DNA of 64,000 nt. It comes from Bimuria novae-zelandiae CBS 107.79 (taxonomy: Eukaryota > Ascomycota > Dothideomycetes > Pleosporales > Didymosphaeriaceae). Below are positions 44,043 to 58,090 of this stretch, piece by piece. Positions within the stretch are counted from its first letter, which is position 1. Each line of letters begins with the position of its first letter. The stretch is from positions 603,076 through 667,075 of the forward strand of contig ML976656.1 in the NCBI GenBank assembly GCA_010015655.1. The letters run 5' to 3'. The translations under genes were made by a program, and so were the position numbers. The notes beneath the pieces were generated by a model that did no database searches, was not told the origin of the DNA, and saw only the letters and a list, made by a program, of their open reading frames with translations.

Positions 44043-47000
44043 CTAGGCCCGCCTAGGACGTGGGGCCTCGGGATGCCCTTTGTGGAACTTCTCCAAGGCC
44101 TCTTTACAGTTGGTAAGGTTCCTCGCTAGTTCCCACGTGTTGTGGCTTTCTGGCCATCCTTCCCACTTTACCAGGTACTTGTACTGACGCCTAATCTTTT
44201 GTAGATTCTTAATCGCTTTAACCTTGTACTCCTTATCTTTAAGTTTAAGTTATATTTCTAGTTCGACGTTTAGTAGTGCTAGTTCTAATAATAACTTATA
44301 AAAGACTAGGTAGATCCGTGTATTTATAGGTAACTATAGTTTAAAATTAACTAGTCCTCTAATCTCTTAGATTTTAAATAGTTTTTTTAAAGATTATTTA
44401 GTTTTTTACTTAGCCTTATTTTCGTAAGGTTTTTTCGTAAAAGGAGGACTCTATTCCCCTTTTTAAAAGTTAGTCTTATAATCCTTTTCTTATTTGCCTA
44501 TTACGCTATTTATTTATTACGCAACGCAATATTCTTGTGTAGTATTTTATATAAATCTTATATAAGTTTAGCTTTATTAACTGCGTCCTTCGCAATGCTC
44601 TAGATGTCTAATAAATCCTGGTAAGTCATTAGCTCACATCCATGGTTAGCGTAATATGGCGAGTATCCTGTAGTTACCAATCTTATGCTATTATATGCTA
44701 GCTAAGCTATTAGTAATAGCTTAACCTAATTATCTTAAAGCTTATTTATATACATCTAGAGGTATTATTCTAACGTTTAGTTTATTTACTTAGTTTAGCT
44801 ATTTATCTTAAGGTAAAAGCTCGTTGTGAGCTTGTGCTTAATCCCTAATTTAGCTATAAACGTAGTCTAGTATAATAATGTAAATATCTTGGCCCTGTCT
44901 GTAATAAACTTATTAGGTTATTTAACCTGTAATATTAGTTCTTACTTTACTATATAGGCTAGTTCCTTTGCTAATATAGCTTCTTTAATTACCATAAACC
45001 TTAACTCCTTAGTAAGTTATAGGGATCCTTATTCCTTAGTACTAGTAATGCTAGTAATTTTATAGTAAAGTCTATAGTTACGCTTAATTATGGTCTTAAG
45101 GGCAGCTTTAGTAGCTATAAGAGGCTATAGGGCTTATGTCTCTTAGGCTTATTCTTATAACAGGCTAAATAGTTGCCTAGAATCTTCTATACCGCCTAGC
45201 GTAGCCTAGGAATAGCATATTCGTTCGTAATTTAACGCGTTATTTCAGTGATCCTTAGGTGTCCCTAATCTTTATCTTTATATAATTTCTTAATTAGCAG
45301 CGGAGCCGTCTGCTTACTAATCTAAATATAGTTTTAATAGTCCTATACTATTAATTTTATAGTTTAGTAGAGATTATATGCTTAGCAATTCTTATTTATA
45401 AGCCTTTTATAATCCTATATCCTATCTATAGCTAGTTCGTAATAGGTTAAGTCTACGCGTCGCACTTCTAGTACTAGCGCAAGTTATATCTTATTATAGT
45501 AAAGGGTTCTATCCTTTGTATATATTAAGATTATAATATAGTTACCACCGTCGCCTTCTTCTACTAGGTCTAATTGTCTACTTAGGGCGTCTACTACAGC
45601 GTTTGCGTTTTCTAGTAAATACGTGACGCGGAAGTTAAATTCTGCTATTTATTTAGACTATCTAACCTATTATTAATTAAGCTTCTTAGTCGTTGTAAAG
45701 CGCGTAAGATTAAGGTAATTAAAAAACACCTTTATCTAGTACTTAGTTCCCTTAAGCTATACTTTTTACTACTTAAAATAGTTAATAATTACTAGCAGTT
45801 CCTTATTATAGATCTTATAGTTAAGTTTTACTCTTAAGAGCTTTCTTGCGTAATAAAAGACTAGTCTCTACTTCTAGTTATTATATTCTTATAGTAGTAC
45901 GGCCCCTAACGCATAATCTAATGCGTCTATATAGATGCGATGTTACCGCTCCAGGTCGTACATCTATAGTAGGGGTGCCATTAGGAATAAGCGTTTTAGT
46001 CGTTCAAAAGCTTCTTTCTCTACTTCCTATAGAGGTCGCTATTTCCTTATCTTTATAAGTTCTATTAGTAGAGCGGTGACCTTTAAGTAGTTCCTAATAA
46101 ATTTATAATAGAAGTTAGTAAAGCCTAAAATGAATTAGATATCTTTTACTAATTCTAGTAGTAACTATTTTTTTATTATAGCGATTTTCTTTAAATCTAT
46201 TTTAACACCTTCCTAGGATATTATAAATCCCAGATATTCTGTTTCCGTGACATGGAATTCATATTTCTTAGGGTGTAGGAGCAATCTATACTCTTATAGT
46301 TTCTGCAACACCTTGCAAACATGTTTCTTATATTCTTTTAGTGTTCTACTTAAGTATATTAATATGTCATCGAGGTATGCCGTGCAAAATACGTCTAAGT
46401 ATTTATATAATACTTAATTTATTAGTTCCTAGAAGGTTACTAGTGCGTTAGTTAGCCTTATTAATATAATTATATACTTAAAGAGGCCATATCGCGTGCG
46501 GAAAGCTATTTTTTACTTATAACCTTTTACTATTTAAATCTTATAGAATCTATCCTAGACGTTAAATTTCGTAAACTACGTAGCTCCTCGAAGTTAATCC
46601 ATAAGCTCCGTTATTAAAGGTAATAGATAGCAGTTTTTAATAGTTATAGCATTTAGCTATTTATAATGTACACAGAGTGGAAGCTTGCTATTTTTTTTAA
46701 TAAATAAAGAGTATAGGGAAGGCTGCAAGGCTCTAACTAGTTCTTTATTTCCCTAAGCGTAGATTTTTCTATATTAGCTTTTTTAATTCTTTCTCTTATT
46801 TATAGGTGAGGGGCCTTAGGCGTTCTAGCTATAGCTTAGCTCCCTCTACTAGTAGTATCTTATAATCCTACTCCTTATATTTAGGTAGGACAGTCTCGTC
46901 GGGTTCCTTAAACAGGTCTATAAATTCCTTATATTCTTCTAGTAGACCTAGGTTATCTAAGACTATCTTAGCCTCCTAGACCTATATGCAGTGCATCCTT

Positions 47001-49480
47001 CTTAGGTATTACTTTAAAATTCTATTTATCTTATATACTAATATCTTTTATATCTTAAATAGTTAGCTCCCCTTCCTTACTTAAGGTTTTTAAAGAGTTT
47101 CCCTTTTACTAAGGCTCTCCTAAGCCGTCGCTAGTAGACTTTAAGGAAGGATTATTTATTTAATTTAGTCTATCTATAGATTATATTACTCTAGCTATTT
47201 ATATCCTATAATAGCTTTAATGTCTCCTATCTCTGCGATAGTAAAAACATGTTAGCTTTCTAAACTTTTAATATTAACTTATACTAGCGCCATCTTAAGG
47301 CGTAGCTAACTATTACTATATCCTTATAAACAGGTCCTGTCTATAAGTCTTATTTATAGTAGTATCCTCTTATTATAATATAGCATATTATATTTTTTAA
47401 CTACTTGCAAGGCGATTAGAGACGCGTCTACTCTTAAGTTAATTAGTACTATAACACGATGTCTATACACTATAATATCTTTAATTAAGAGCTTCTTAAC
47501 TTAGCGAGTGTCTACTTAATAAGCTATAATAATCGCACTTTTATTAGTATAGCTCGTTACCTAGTAATAGTTTAGTTTTTTTAAGTCTTTAGCCTTGTTT
47601 TAGACCCCCTATAAGGCCTCTACCTTTTAGATTTAACCTTTAAGTCGTACTAGCTTTAAGATTTCCTTAATTTAGTGCTACTTATATTACTATTAATATA
47701 GTGTATAGGTCTCTTTAATCCTATTAGACTCGTATACTCCTAGTATCTTATATTATAGGTAGTTTAGAGTAAGGCACTTGTTCTAGGCTAATACGTTATA
47801 CCCTAAGTAACTATCTAAAAGAGCTACCTTTTCTTACAGGCTTAGGTGTATAAAGTACTATAAGTTATATTATTCTTACTTAATTAATAGGTAGTCTGCG
47901 TCTTTCCCTAGCTACGTATTCTTTATTATTATACTAGTGTCGCGAGGGTCTAAGCCCTAAGAGAACTAGCCTGTCTCGAACTTCTATTACCTATATATTT
48001 TATAGGTAATGTTAAAACATTAGTGCTAGCTATTCTATTTACAATACTTAGTTTAATAGGCTAAAAAGTGCTTATAGTAGTTATTAGGCACGTTATACTA
48101 GCTCTACTTTAGCCTATAGTATTTTAATTCTTTTAGAAAATAAAAGATTTTAACTCTAATTTTAAAGTATTATTAGTATCCTTTGCGCGTGCATTACCAC
48201 CACTTGGCGTATTTATATTATTCCTGTATCGTAACCTGGCGTAGGTATTGTTTTGGGCGCCCCTATAGCTTTTTTGCTAGCCAGTAGGCGTCCCATGCGT
48301 GCGTCCCCTGGACGATTACTTTTGCCTTACACTAAGATAATTAATGTAGCGTACTATTGCACATCTAGCAGGTGTCGTCTGCCAGTTATTAGAAGATCTA
48401 GTACTTAGGAAGGGTCTTTCGTTCCTTTTCCTCTTCTATTAGCTCCAGGATCTCCTGCGTAAGATCTACTTCGTCGGCTTTTGCTAGCGTAAGGGTGGCT
48501 ATAACTACTTATAGAAGATTAGTTATATTAACCTTAGTCTCCTAACCTTCGTAGTCTTTAGCGAAGTAGCCTTGCTTGCTACATTAGAGGCAGGCTTTAT
48601 CCTTAAACCTTCGTTCTTGTTCTTCCTGCGAAATGCTATTCTTGCCCTAATAACTCTTCTTTAGTCTATACGGCTATTTTCCCTTGCCATTTTTCTTTTT
48701 ATACTATTAGGCTTTATTAGTTATAATAATATCTCTATCCTAGTCTCTTCCTGCGGGTGTAGATTAGTTCTCTTTTCTAATAAGTAGCCTAGTACTATGC
48801 TATCTTTCTAGCTTGCGTTTATACAGGCGATTATCTACTTTAATAATATTATTAATAAGTTATTTTAGGTTATCTACTTTTTCTTAGTAGACTAATTTGT
48901 CTTTAACTAATTCTTTTAGCCTATTATAGTAGGTAATTATAAGTAGGGCCTCCCCCTATCTATTAAGTTCTACCACGATCTATTTAAACTTTAGTATATA
49001 AAATACTATCAATTTCTTCTATCGTAGGCGTTAGAGGCGTATTTTAGCTTAATATCTCTTATTAATAGTACTAAATATTCTTTTTATAGCCTTATAGAAG
49101 GACTCCTAGTCCTTAAAAGCGTCTTTAGTAGCGCCTAAATTATAATTCTCTACTTTACTATTCTTAAGGAAGTTATTAATTATTAGTCTAGCCTATATAG
49201 CTACCTTATCTTGCATATTTATATAAGTAACTAAAATTTTATTTTGTTCCGTATTAAACCTTTCTAGGTTATAGTAGATAAATAGTTTTGTCTAAGTTAA
49301 GAACGTTCCTAGGTAGCCCTTCCTAAAATAGGGTTTAGGCTTTAGGACTTTTAGCTAATATTTTATATTTTCTTATTAGCTTATCTTTTCGCTTATCTAG
49401 TTAATAATTTCCTATAGCTAGGCTATCTAAGCTACTTATTTAATAATTATCTCTTTTAGGGTCTTTTCCTTAGGTGCTAA
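44043..49480 (-). pseudogene. A3 gag-pol remnant with an intact chromodomain
   Basis: Gag from about 49480, with a zinc-knuckle relic near 48560-48595; RT box near 46350-46380; RNase H and integrase follow. The last 63 codons (44234-44043) are open and unmutated: KEYKVKAIKNLQKIRRQYKY, LVKWEGWPESHNTWE. This is a canonical chromodomain, with aromatic residues positioned as in proteins that bind methylated histone H3. Stop at 44043. Upstream of 44249 the frame is cut by TAA/TAG. The chromodomain would have targeted integration to heterochromatin (known for chromoviruses); here it cannot be translated with its pol. Confidence 0.88.
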
Positions 49481-49531
49481 AGTTGCGGTGGTCGAACTAG
49501 GTCCTGCTATTATACTATAGGGTAGTTAAAG

Positions 49532-49911
49532 TGTTATAAGGCTCTTACACCTTATTCTAATTTAGATTAAGGTAGTAAGGTATCGTGGTACTTTATAAAT
49601 TATTTAATAATATAAGTTAATACGACACTTAGCGCGTGGCTAGATAATTTAATCTTATAATAAAGTAAGATAACTATTAGTCTATATAGGAGAACATACT
49701 TGTATAGAAGATATATAAGTTAACTATAAAGAGCGTAATAAGGGAAACTATCCTATATATATACCCGCGTGCTTAGTTACTAAGTACTACTAATTAATTA
49801 AGTAGTCACGTGACCTTAAGGTTAGCTCCTTAGCGCACTTGTTAGCCCGTTCCTCGGTCGCCTGTCCTTATAAGCGCCCATCCGCCCATCATCCTGTTCT
49901 GGTTCGTAACA
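49532..49911 (-). repeat. 5' LTR of A3 (380 bp)
   Basis: TGTTATAAGG...TTCGTAACA. Shorter than the 3' LTR by exactly one 46-bp unit. TTAACTAC lies 2 nt inside the element on the minus strand. Confidence 0.92.
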
Positions 49912-49916
49912 AAAGA

Positions 49917-51860
49917 TTATGTCTTAAACTATTGCTATTAGTTTATGCAGGCTACTTTAAGACGGACTTACCTAAAAACGTAAGCCCCTACCAGACCCAA
50001 GGCGATATATAGATTCTATGTATTTGCTAATTCTTAAAGTACAAAAACACATGCCATAATAAAAGTATATATCTTGACTCTACGCCGCGGCTTTAGAAGT
50101 ATAAACTAATTATTTTTCGTCTAATATATTCTTAAGTAAAAAAAATAAATTTGTAAGCCATATTACTACACCCACTTCCTATAAAATGGCTTAAGGATAT
50201 TATATAGCTTATATTTAATAAACTATTTTATATAATTAGTACTAATACTATAAAACGCTTAGCTAGCAATAGTAGACTTATATTTAAAATAGATAGCGTT
50301 ATGTTTAAACTTATTACTTTTACTAACTCCTCCTTCTTTGCCTCTTTATTTTTCTTCTTATTTTCCTATTCCTTCTCTATTCTAGCTTGCCACTAACTAG
50401 TAGTGAAGTCTTTATAGTACTAGACTACGATCTATAAGCCTAGCTTTTTAACACTATACCCACTCTTAATTCTAAGCGTAATAAATATAATATAGTCTAG
50501 ACTTACTCCTAGATTTAACTTGTTATATCTAGTGTTAAAATTTCATATCAGCGAAGTATATTGGGCTTAAAGATACTATTATAAACTTATTAACTTTATA
50601 CTACTAATGCGTACTTAGAGGTTTTTTTTATCTTTAGCTAAAGTTCTTTTAAATCCCTATTTTTTATTAACAACTTCTTTCTTCTTCTCTATAGGTATAT
50701 TCTAACTAGTACGCTTAAAGAAGACTTCTGATGAAATCTTATACAGCATTTCGACGGTATAAGGAACTACAGTGTGAGAAATAGAACAAGAAATAGCACA
50801 AAGTTTAAAAACTAGTAGTAATGCTGCCAAGAGAACGACAGTATTGTAGTAATAGCTAAGGTAGTTAGGTAGGCTTAACCTAGCAGCACGACGGTGCCTT
50901 TATAGTACAAAGGCATAGCACAAGCCACTTTGGCAAGGAGAGATGGCGCTGTGTCATGGAACACAGAGGGGCGCATGGCGAGGGGCCTATTTCGTCCCCA
51001 GTCCTTGGGGTACAATTCCGTCCCCCTTCCAAAACACGCCCCAGAGCCTAAAACCTGCGCCTAATGCATCCTTCTCGTCTAGACTTAATGAAAACGTGAG
51101 GGTCTGTCCGACTTATAAATGAGTACAATTGGCCATCAGGGAAGCGCGGGGCAACGTGACTAAGCAGCAGGTGAGTAGCCTGAGGGGTGGGTGAGCCGAG
51201 GGTGATAAGTGCCTAAGTAAAGCAGCATCGCTTACTAGCAACAGCAGGAAAGAGAGCGCTGGAGAAATTTAACTGTCTACCTAGATATTAGCGTTAAACT
51301 ACTCTAGGTAAAGGATATATAGATACTCTAGCTAGGTTTAAAGTAACTAAAAGTGCTATAGGACGTAGTACTACTAAAACTATCATGTTACTTAGTTAAG
51401 CTAGATAAACACGTACTATAGGTTCTTAACTACTTATTACCTACGCTTATACTTAGTATATATTAGCACGTTTCTAATAAGTATATTATTACTATATAGC
51501 AGAACCAACTGCTTAGTTATCTATCTAAACTTAGGCAGGAACTAGCCTAGCCATACTTATCTACTATTCCCTATATACTAAGGTCCTCTTTTACAACAAA
51601 ATTTTGCCCACGCCCCTATTTTTAGTAATCTTTATATAGTAGTGACTCTCTTACTAGTATATTACTATTATAGTAGAACTAGAACGCTTTTAGTATAATT
51701 ACTATAATTATAGTTTAAGGTAATAAGTCGATCTTAGCGGTATACGCAAGCGTATACTTAAATAAAACATAGTACTTATTAATTTAGACGTAGAGAAAGC
51801 TAAATAGCTTTAGTAAGAAGATAATATAGTAAAGAAGTAGCTAGTTAGCGTTATTAATAC
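49917..51860. other. RIP-like DNA with a GC-balanced island at about 50720-51260
   Basis: 49917-50700 continues the pre-insertion sequence left of A3. The island at 50720-51260 retains CpA and has no ORF longer than 60 codons. 51261-51860 is TpA-rich. No gene or transposon end recognised apart from the Mar2 end at 51863. Confidence 0.5.
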
Positions 51861-52060
51861 TAGACAGGTAAATAGGTTATGGTTGGGTTGGGATTAGGGT
51901 CTTACATAATTTAGGTTGTGGTGGCAACACCCCCTGCACTAATTCGTGAAACACTCCGCGCTAAGGTAAGTAGCACCAGCTATTAGCCTTAACACTACGA
52001 TTTATTTAGCGCTGCGACTAGCCACATACATTAAAATAGAGCGTAGATTTTAGTTTATAT

Positions 52061-52512
52061 TGTTACGACCACGAACCCCACAAGGATAAAGAAGCCAGAT
52101 AATTACGCCAAGAGAGTAATTATTAACGAAGTAGCAGAGTTAACGGGACCTAACGGGGCGCGGGGCAGCTTAGTTAGCAGTCACGTGACGAAGTCCCGCA
52201 TAAAGGGAAGTCCCATGGGACTACCGTAGTCCTTGGGACTACAGGGCCTTGGCGGGACTACGAAGAAGGAATAGGCTAGTATATAGTGTGGCGACTTTCC
52301 TATTGTTATTTCCTTCCTCGTAGTTAACTTATATATCTTCTGTGCGAGTACGTTCTCCTATACAGACTAATAGTTATCTTATTTATTATAAGATTAGATT
52401 GTCTAGCCGCGCTAAGTGTCGCATTAACTTATACTACTAAATAATCTATAAAGCACCACGATACCTTACCACCCTAACCTAGATTAGAATAAGGTGTGAG
52501 AGCCTTATAACA
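52061..52512 (+). repeat. 5' LTR of A4 (452 bp)
   Basis: TGTTACGACC...GCCTTATAACA. GTATATAG at about 52279 is a TATA candidate; GTAGTTAA (52320-52327) is the predicted mRNA 5' end that can pair with 52515-52522. The U3 has palindromic GTCCC/GGGAC blocks (52190-52260). Confidence 0.95.
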
Positions 52513-52514
52513 CT

Positions 52515-52522
52515 TTAACTAC
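52515..52522 (+). promoter_or_regulatory. Putative self-priming primer-binding site of A4
   Basis: TTAACTAC starts 2 nt after the LTR and is the exact reverse complement of GTAGTTAA in the LTR. The same arrangement with a different 8-mer occurs in family B. Confidence 0.6.
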
Positions 52523-52560
52523 CCTATAGTATAATAGCAGGACCTAGTTCGACCACCGCA

Positions 52561-53900
52561 GCTCCGGCACCTAAGGAAAAGACCCTAGGAGAGATAGTTA
52601 TTAAATAAGTAGCTTAGATAGCCTAGTTACAGGAAATCATTAACCAGATGAGCAAAAAGATGAGCCAATAGGAAAATGCGAAACATTAACCAAAGGTCCC
52701 GAAGCCCGAACCCTATTTAGGAAAGGGTCACCCAGGAACGTTCCTAACCTAGATAGAACTATTCATCCGTTACAACCTAGGAAAGTTTAATACAGAACAA
52801 GACAAGATCCTAGTTACCTATATAAACATGCAAGACAAGGCAGCCGCGTAGGCTAGACTAATAATTAATAATTTCCTTAAGAATGGCAAATTAGAGGATT
52901 ATAGTTCAGACGCTACTAAAGACGCCTTTAAGGACTAGGAGTCTTTTCGCAAGACCGTAAAAGGAATATTTAGCACCATTAATAAAGAACATTAAGCCAA
53001 AATACGCCTCCAGCGCCTACGTCAGGAAAAATCGGCGGTACTCTATACACTAGAGTTCAAACAGATCATGGCAGAACTCGAAGGATAGGGAGAAGCCCTA
53101 CTTATAATTACCTACTATAACAGACTAAAAGAATTAGTTAAAGACAAATTAGTCCACTAAGGAAAAGCAGACGACCTGGAAGAACTTATTAATAATGTAA
53201 TTAAAGTAGACAATTACCTGTATAAACGCAAGCTAGAAAAACAGCATAGTACTAGGCTACTTACTAGAAAAGAGAATTAATCCAGGCCCGCAGGAAGAGA
53301 CCAGGACGGAGATGTTATTATAACTAATAAAGCCTAATAGTACAAAAAAAAGAACGGCAAGGGAAAATAGCTATATAGACTAAAGAAGAGTTACTAGGGC
53401 AAGAACGGTATCTCGCAGGAAGAGCGAGAATAAAGGTTTAAAGATAAAGCCTGCCTCTAATATGGCAAGCCAGGCCACTTCGCCAAAGACTACAACGATT
53501 AAGAGACTAAGGTTAATATAACTAACCTCCTACGAGTGGCTATGGCCACCCTTACGCTAGTAAAAGCTAATAGAGTGGATCTTACGCAGGAGATCCTAGA
53601 GCTAATAAAAGAGGAAGAGGAACAAAAGACCCTTCCTAAGTACTAGATCTTCTAAAGACTGGCTAACGACACCTGCTAGATGTGCAGTAGTGCGCTACAT
53701 TAATCGTCTTAGTGTGAGGCAAAAGTAATCGTCCAAGGGGCACACGCATGGGACGCCTACTGGCTAGCGGAGAAACTACAGGGGCGCCCAAAATAATACC
53801 TACGCCAGATCACGATACAGGAACGACATAAATACGCCAAATAGTGGCAATGCACGCGTAAAGGATGCCGATAACACTCTAAGGCTAGAGTTAGGGCCTC
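52561..53900 (+). pseudogene. A4 gag remnant
   Basis: Readable gag: KPEPYLGKGHPGTFLTQIEL near 52700, LQRLRQEKSAVLYTLEFKQI near 53010-53070, then a zinc knuckle at about 53450-53500 reading ACL-x-YGKPGHFAKDYN. Two of its four Zn ligands (Cys) have become Tyr by RIP-type changes. Stops are TAA/TAG. This is the Ty3-type capsid plus nucleocapsid. Confidence 0.85.
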
Positions 53901-54479
53901 CTATTTTCCAGGAGGTTCAGAACACTATAGGCTAAAGCAGAGCTAGTGCAGCGTGCCTAATAATTATTATAAGCACTTTCTAGCCTATTAGGCTAAGCAC
54001 TATAAATAGAATAGTTAGTATTAATATTTTAACATTACCTGTAAGCTACACAGGTAGTAGAAGTTCGAAACAGGCTAGTTCCCTTAGGGCTTAGACCCCC
54101 GCGACACTAGCATAATAATAAGAAATACGTAGCTAGGAAGAGACGCGGACTACTTATTAATTAGGTAAGAATAATGTAACCTATAGTGCTTCGCATACCT
54201 AAGCCTGCAGGAAGAGGCAGCCTCCTTAGATAGCTATCTAGGGCATAATGCATTAGCCCAGAACGAATGCCTTACTCTAAATTGCCCGCAACATGGGAAT
54301 TAAGGAGTATACAAATCTAATAGGATTAAAGAGACTTACGCCCTATATTAATAGTAATATAAGTAGCACTAAATTAAGGAAGTCTCTAAGCTATCTAAAG
54401 TCTAGGACTAGATTAAGGAAGCCAACGCTAGTTGGCCTAAAATCTTAAACAAAGGGTCCAATAATTTAAAAAACTAGAT

Positions 54480-57400
54480 TGTTACTAGGCAACGAGCCAC
54501 ACTAGTAATAGTGTAATTATTATGGCTTATTAAGTGGACACTTGCCAAGTTAAGAAGCGCTTAATTAAAGACATTATAGTATATAGACATCGTGTTATAG
54601 CACTAATCGACCTAGGGGCAGACGCGTGTCTAATCGCCCTGCAAGTGGTTAAGAAGTATAATATGCTATATTATAATAAGAAAATACTGCTATAAATAGG
54701 ACTCGCGGACGGGACCCAATCGCAAGGATACGGTGATAGTTAGCTACGCCTCGAGACGGCGCCGGTATAAGTTAACATAGAAGGCCTAGAGAGCCAACAC
54801 GTCTTCACCATCGCGGAGATAGGAGACATCGAAGCCATCGTTAGATACAAATGGCTAGAACAACACAATCTACGAATAGACTGGATTAAACGAACGATCC
54901 TTCCCCGGGACCTACTAGCAAAGGCTTAGGCGAGCCCTAGTGGGAGGGAAACTCCCTAACCTTAGGCAAGAAAAAGGAGTCGACTATTTAGGATATAAGA
55001 AATATTAGTATACAAGATAGACAGGATTTTAAAGTAACACCTAGGGCGGGTGCACTGCATATAGGTCTAGGAGACTAAGATAGTCTTAGACAACCTTAGT
55101 CTGCCAGAAGAATATAAGAAATTCGTAGACCTGTTTGAGGAACACGACGAGACTGTTCTACCCGAACATAAGGAGTGGGATTACGAGATACCACTAGTAG
55201 AGGGAGCTAAGCTATGGCTAGAACGCCTAAGGCCCCTTACCTACGAACAAGAAAAAGAGTTAAAAGAGCTAATACAGAAGAATCTACGCTTAGGGAAATA
55301 GCGGCCTAGTTAGAGTCCTATAGCCTTCCCTATACTCTTTGTTCGCAAAAAAGACGATAGGCTATAACTTTATATAGATTATAAACAGCTAAACGCCGTG
55401 ACGATTAAGAATTACTACCTATTATTACTAATAACGGAGCTTATGGATAGACTCCGAGGAGCTAAATACTTCACGAAGTTTAACGTCTAGGATAGATTCT
55501 ATAGGATTCGAATTGCAAAAGGGTACAAGTGGAAAACGGCGTTCTGCACACGATATGGCCTTTTCAAGTACATAGTTATGCCTATAGGGCTAACCAACGC
55601 ACCAGTAACCTTCTAGAAGTTAATAAATTAAGTACTATATAAATACTTAGACGTATTCTGCACGGCGTACCTCGACGATATCTTAATATACTTACACGGA
55701 ACCTTGAAAGAGCATAAAGGACATGTACGCAAAGTACTATAGAAGTTATAAGAGTATTAATTACTCCTACACCCTAAGAAGTGCGAGTTCCATGTTACTA
55801 AGACGGAATATTTGGGATTTGTAATATCCTAAGAAGGTGTTAAGATGGACCTGAAGAAGATCGCGACAATAGAAGAATAATTACTATTATAATTAGTAAA
55901 AGATATCTAGTCTTTCTTAGGCTTCACTAATTTCTATCGCAAATTTATTAGGAACTACTTAAAGACAATCGCTCTGTTAACGGAACTTATAAAGATAGGG
56001 AAATGGCGACCTTTGTAAAAGATAGAAATAGCGGCTTTCGAGCAGCTTAAACGCCTATTCCTAATAGCACCCCTACTATAGATGTACGACCTAGAGCGGC
56101 GACATTACATCTACACGGATGCATTAGACTATGCGCTAGGGGCCGTATTATTACAAGAGTGCGATAATAGTAAATAGAGACCTGTCTTCTATTACGCACG
56201 TAAGCTCTTAGGAGTAAAACTAAATTATAAGATTTACGACAAGGAGTTGCTTATAATTATTAACTATTTTAAGTAATAGAAAGCGCAGCTTAAAGGAGTA
56301 AAGCACTAGATAGAGGTCTTTTTAGATTATCTTAACCTTACGCGCTTTATAACTACAAAGAAGCTTAATTAATAATAGGCTAGATAGTTGGAATAGATAG
56401 CGGAATTCGACTTCCGTATTACCTATTTACCTAATAACTTAAACGCTGCAGCAGACGCACTTAGCAAGCGTTTAGATCTTATAGAAGAAGATAATAGAAG
56501 TAACTATATTATAATCCTAACCTACGCGAAGGATAGAACCTTTTACTATAATAAGATATAACTCGCGCTAGCACTAGAAGCACGGCGCGCGGATTTCACC
56601 TATTATAGGCTAGCTATAAAAGAGATACAGAATTATAGTAGGCTTAAGGATAAGAATTACTAAGCGTATAATCTCTACTAAGCTACGAAATTAACAGCAC
56701 GGGACTATTAAAACCGTATTTAGATTAGTAAGTAGATAGCTCCGCTGCTAATTAAAAAACTACACAAAGACAAGGATTAGGGACACCTAGGGATTACCAA
56801 AACGACGCGTCGAATCGCGAACGAATATGCTATTCCTAGGCTACGCTAGGTAGTATAAAAGGTTTTAGGCAACTATTTAGCCTGTTACAAGAATAAGCCT
56901 AAGAGATATAAGCCCTACGGCCTCTTACAGCCACTATAGCCACCCCTAAGACCATAGTTAAGCGTGACTATAGACTTTATTATAAAGCTATCGGCATCAC
57001 TAGCACCAGGGAATAAGAATCCCTATAACTCGATCTTAGTTATAATCTGTTGACTTACTAAGGAGTTAAGGTTTGTGCTAATTAGGGAAGCTATGTTAGC
57101 AGAAGAACTAGCCTATATAGTAGAACGAGAACTAATATCACAGGTTGGATAACCTAACGAGTTTATTACAGACAGGGCCAAGATATTTACATCGTTATAC
57201 TAGACCACGTTTATAGCTAAATTAGGGATTAAGCATAAGCTCACGACGAGCTTCTATCCTAAAATAGATAGTTAAACTAAGTAAATAAACTAAACGTTAG
57301 AACAGTATCTCCGGATGTATATAAATAAGCTTTAAGATAACTAGGTTAAGCTGTTGCCAACGGCCTAGCTGGCATATAATAGCGCAAGATCGGCGACTAC

Positions 57401-58040
57401 GGGGTACTCGCCATATTACGCCAACCATGGATGTGAGCCAACGACTCACCGGGATTTATTAGACATCTAGAGCATTACGAAGAACGCAGCCAACAAGGCC
57501 AAACTTATATAAGACCTATATAAAACACTGCACAAGAACATCGCGCGACGTAATAAATAAATAGCGTAATAAGCAAATAAGAAAAGGATTATAGGACTAA
57601 CCTTTAAGGAGGGGAATAGAGTCCTCCTCTCGCGAAAAAATCTTAAGACAATAAGGCTAAGTAAAAAACTAGATAACTTTTAAAAGGGACTATTTGAAAT
57701 CTAAGAGGTTAAGGGACTAGTTAATTTTAAACTATAGCTACCTATAGATACACGGATCCACCTGGTCTTTCACAAGTTATTATTAGAACCAGCACCACTA
57801 GACGCCGAACTAGAAACCTAGCTTAAATTCGAAGATAAGGAGTACGAGATCGAAGCCATTAGGGACCTATAAAAAATCGGGCGTTAGTACAAGTATCTGG
57901 TAAAGTGGGAAGGATGGCTAGAGAACCATAATACGTAGAAACTAGTATAAAACCTTACGAACTGCAAGACAGCGCTGGAGAGGTTCTACAAGGAACATCT
58001 AGAGGCGCCGCGACCGGATTAGCAAGGAACTTAGAAAAGT
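54480..58040 (+). pseudogene. A4 pol remnant, RT box intact
   Basis: Protease-like ALIDLGADACLI at about 54600-54640; RT with intact AYLDDILIY at about 55665-55691; RNase H (TDALDYALGAVLLQEC, about 56115-56162); integrase (GHLGITKT near 56770, core VTIDFIIK near 56960); chromodomain at about 57838-57960 (KEYEIEAIRDL, YKYLVKWEGW). Gypsy order. Interruptions are TAA/TAG, so it is dead, although fewer residues are lost than in the other copies. Confidence 0.9.
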
Positions 58041-58090
58041 TAAAGGATACGAAAGGATTAAAAGGAATAAATAAGTAAGTTAGCCTATAA

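Larger units (their letters stand above)
38672..49911 (-). mobile_element. Ty3/gypsy chromovirus copy A3, split by copia
   Basis: 3' LTR 38672-39097 and 5' LTR 49532-49911 (minus strand) carry a perfect 5-bp duplication AAAGA (38667-38671, 49912-49916). The polypurine tract complement CTATCCCTCCCTTCTT adjoins the 3' LTR at 39098. Without the copia insertion it is about 6.84 kb. It is RIP-degraded except about 43880-44240. Confidence 0.95.
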
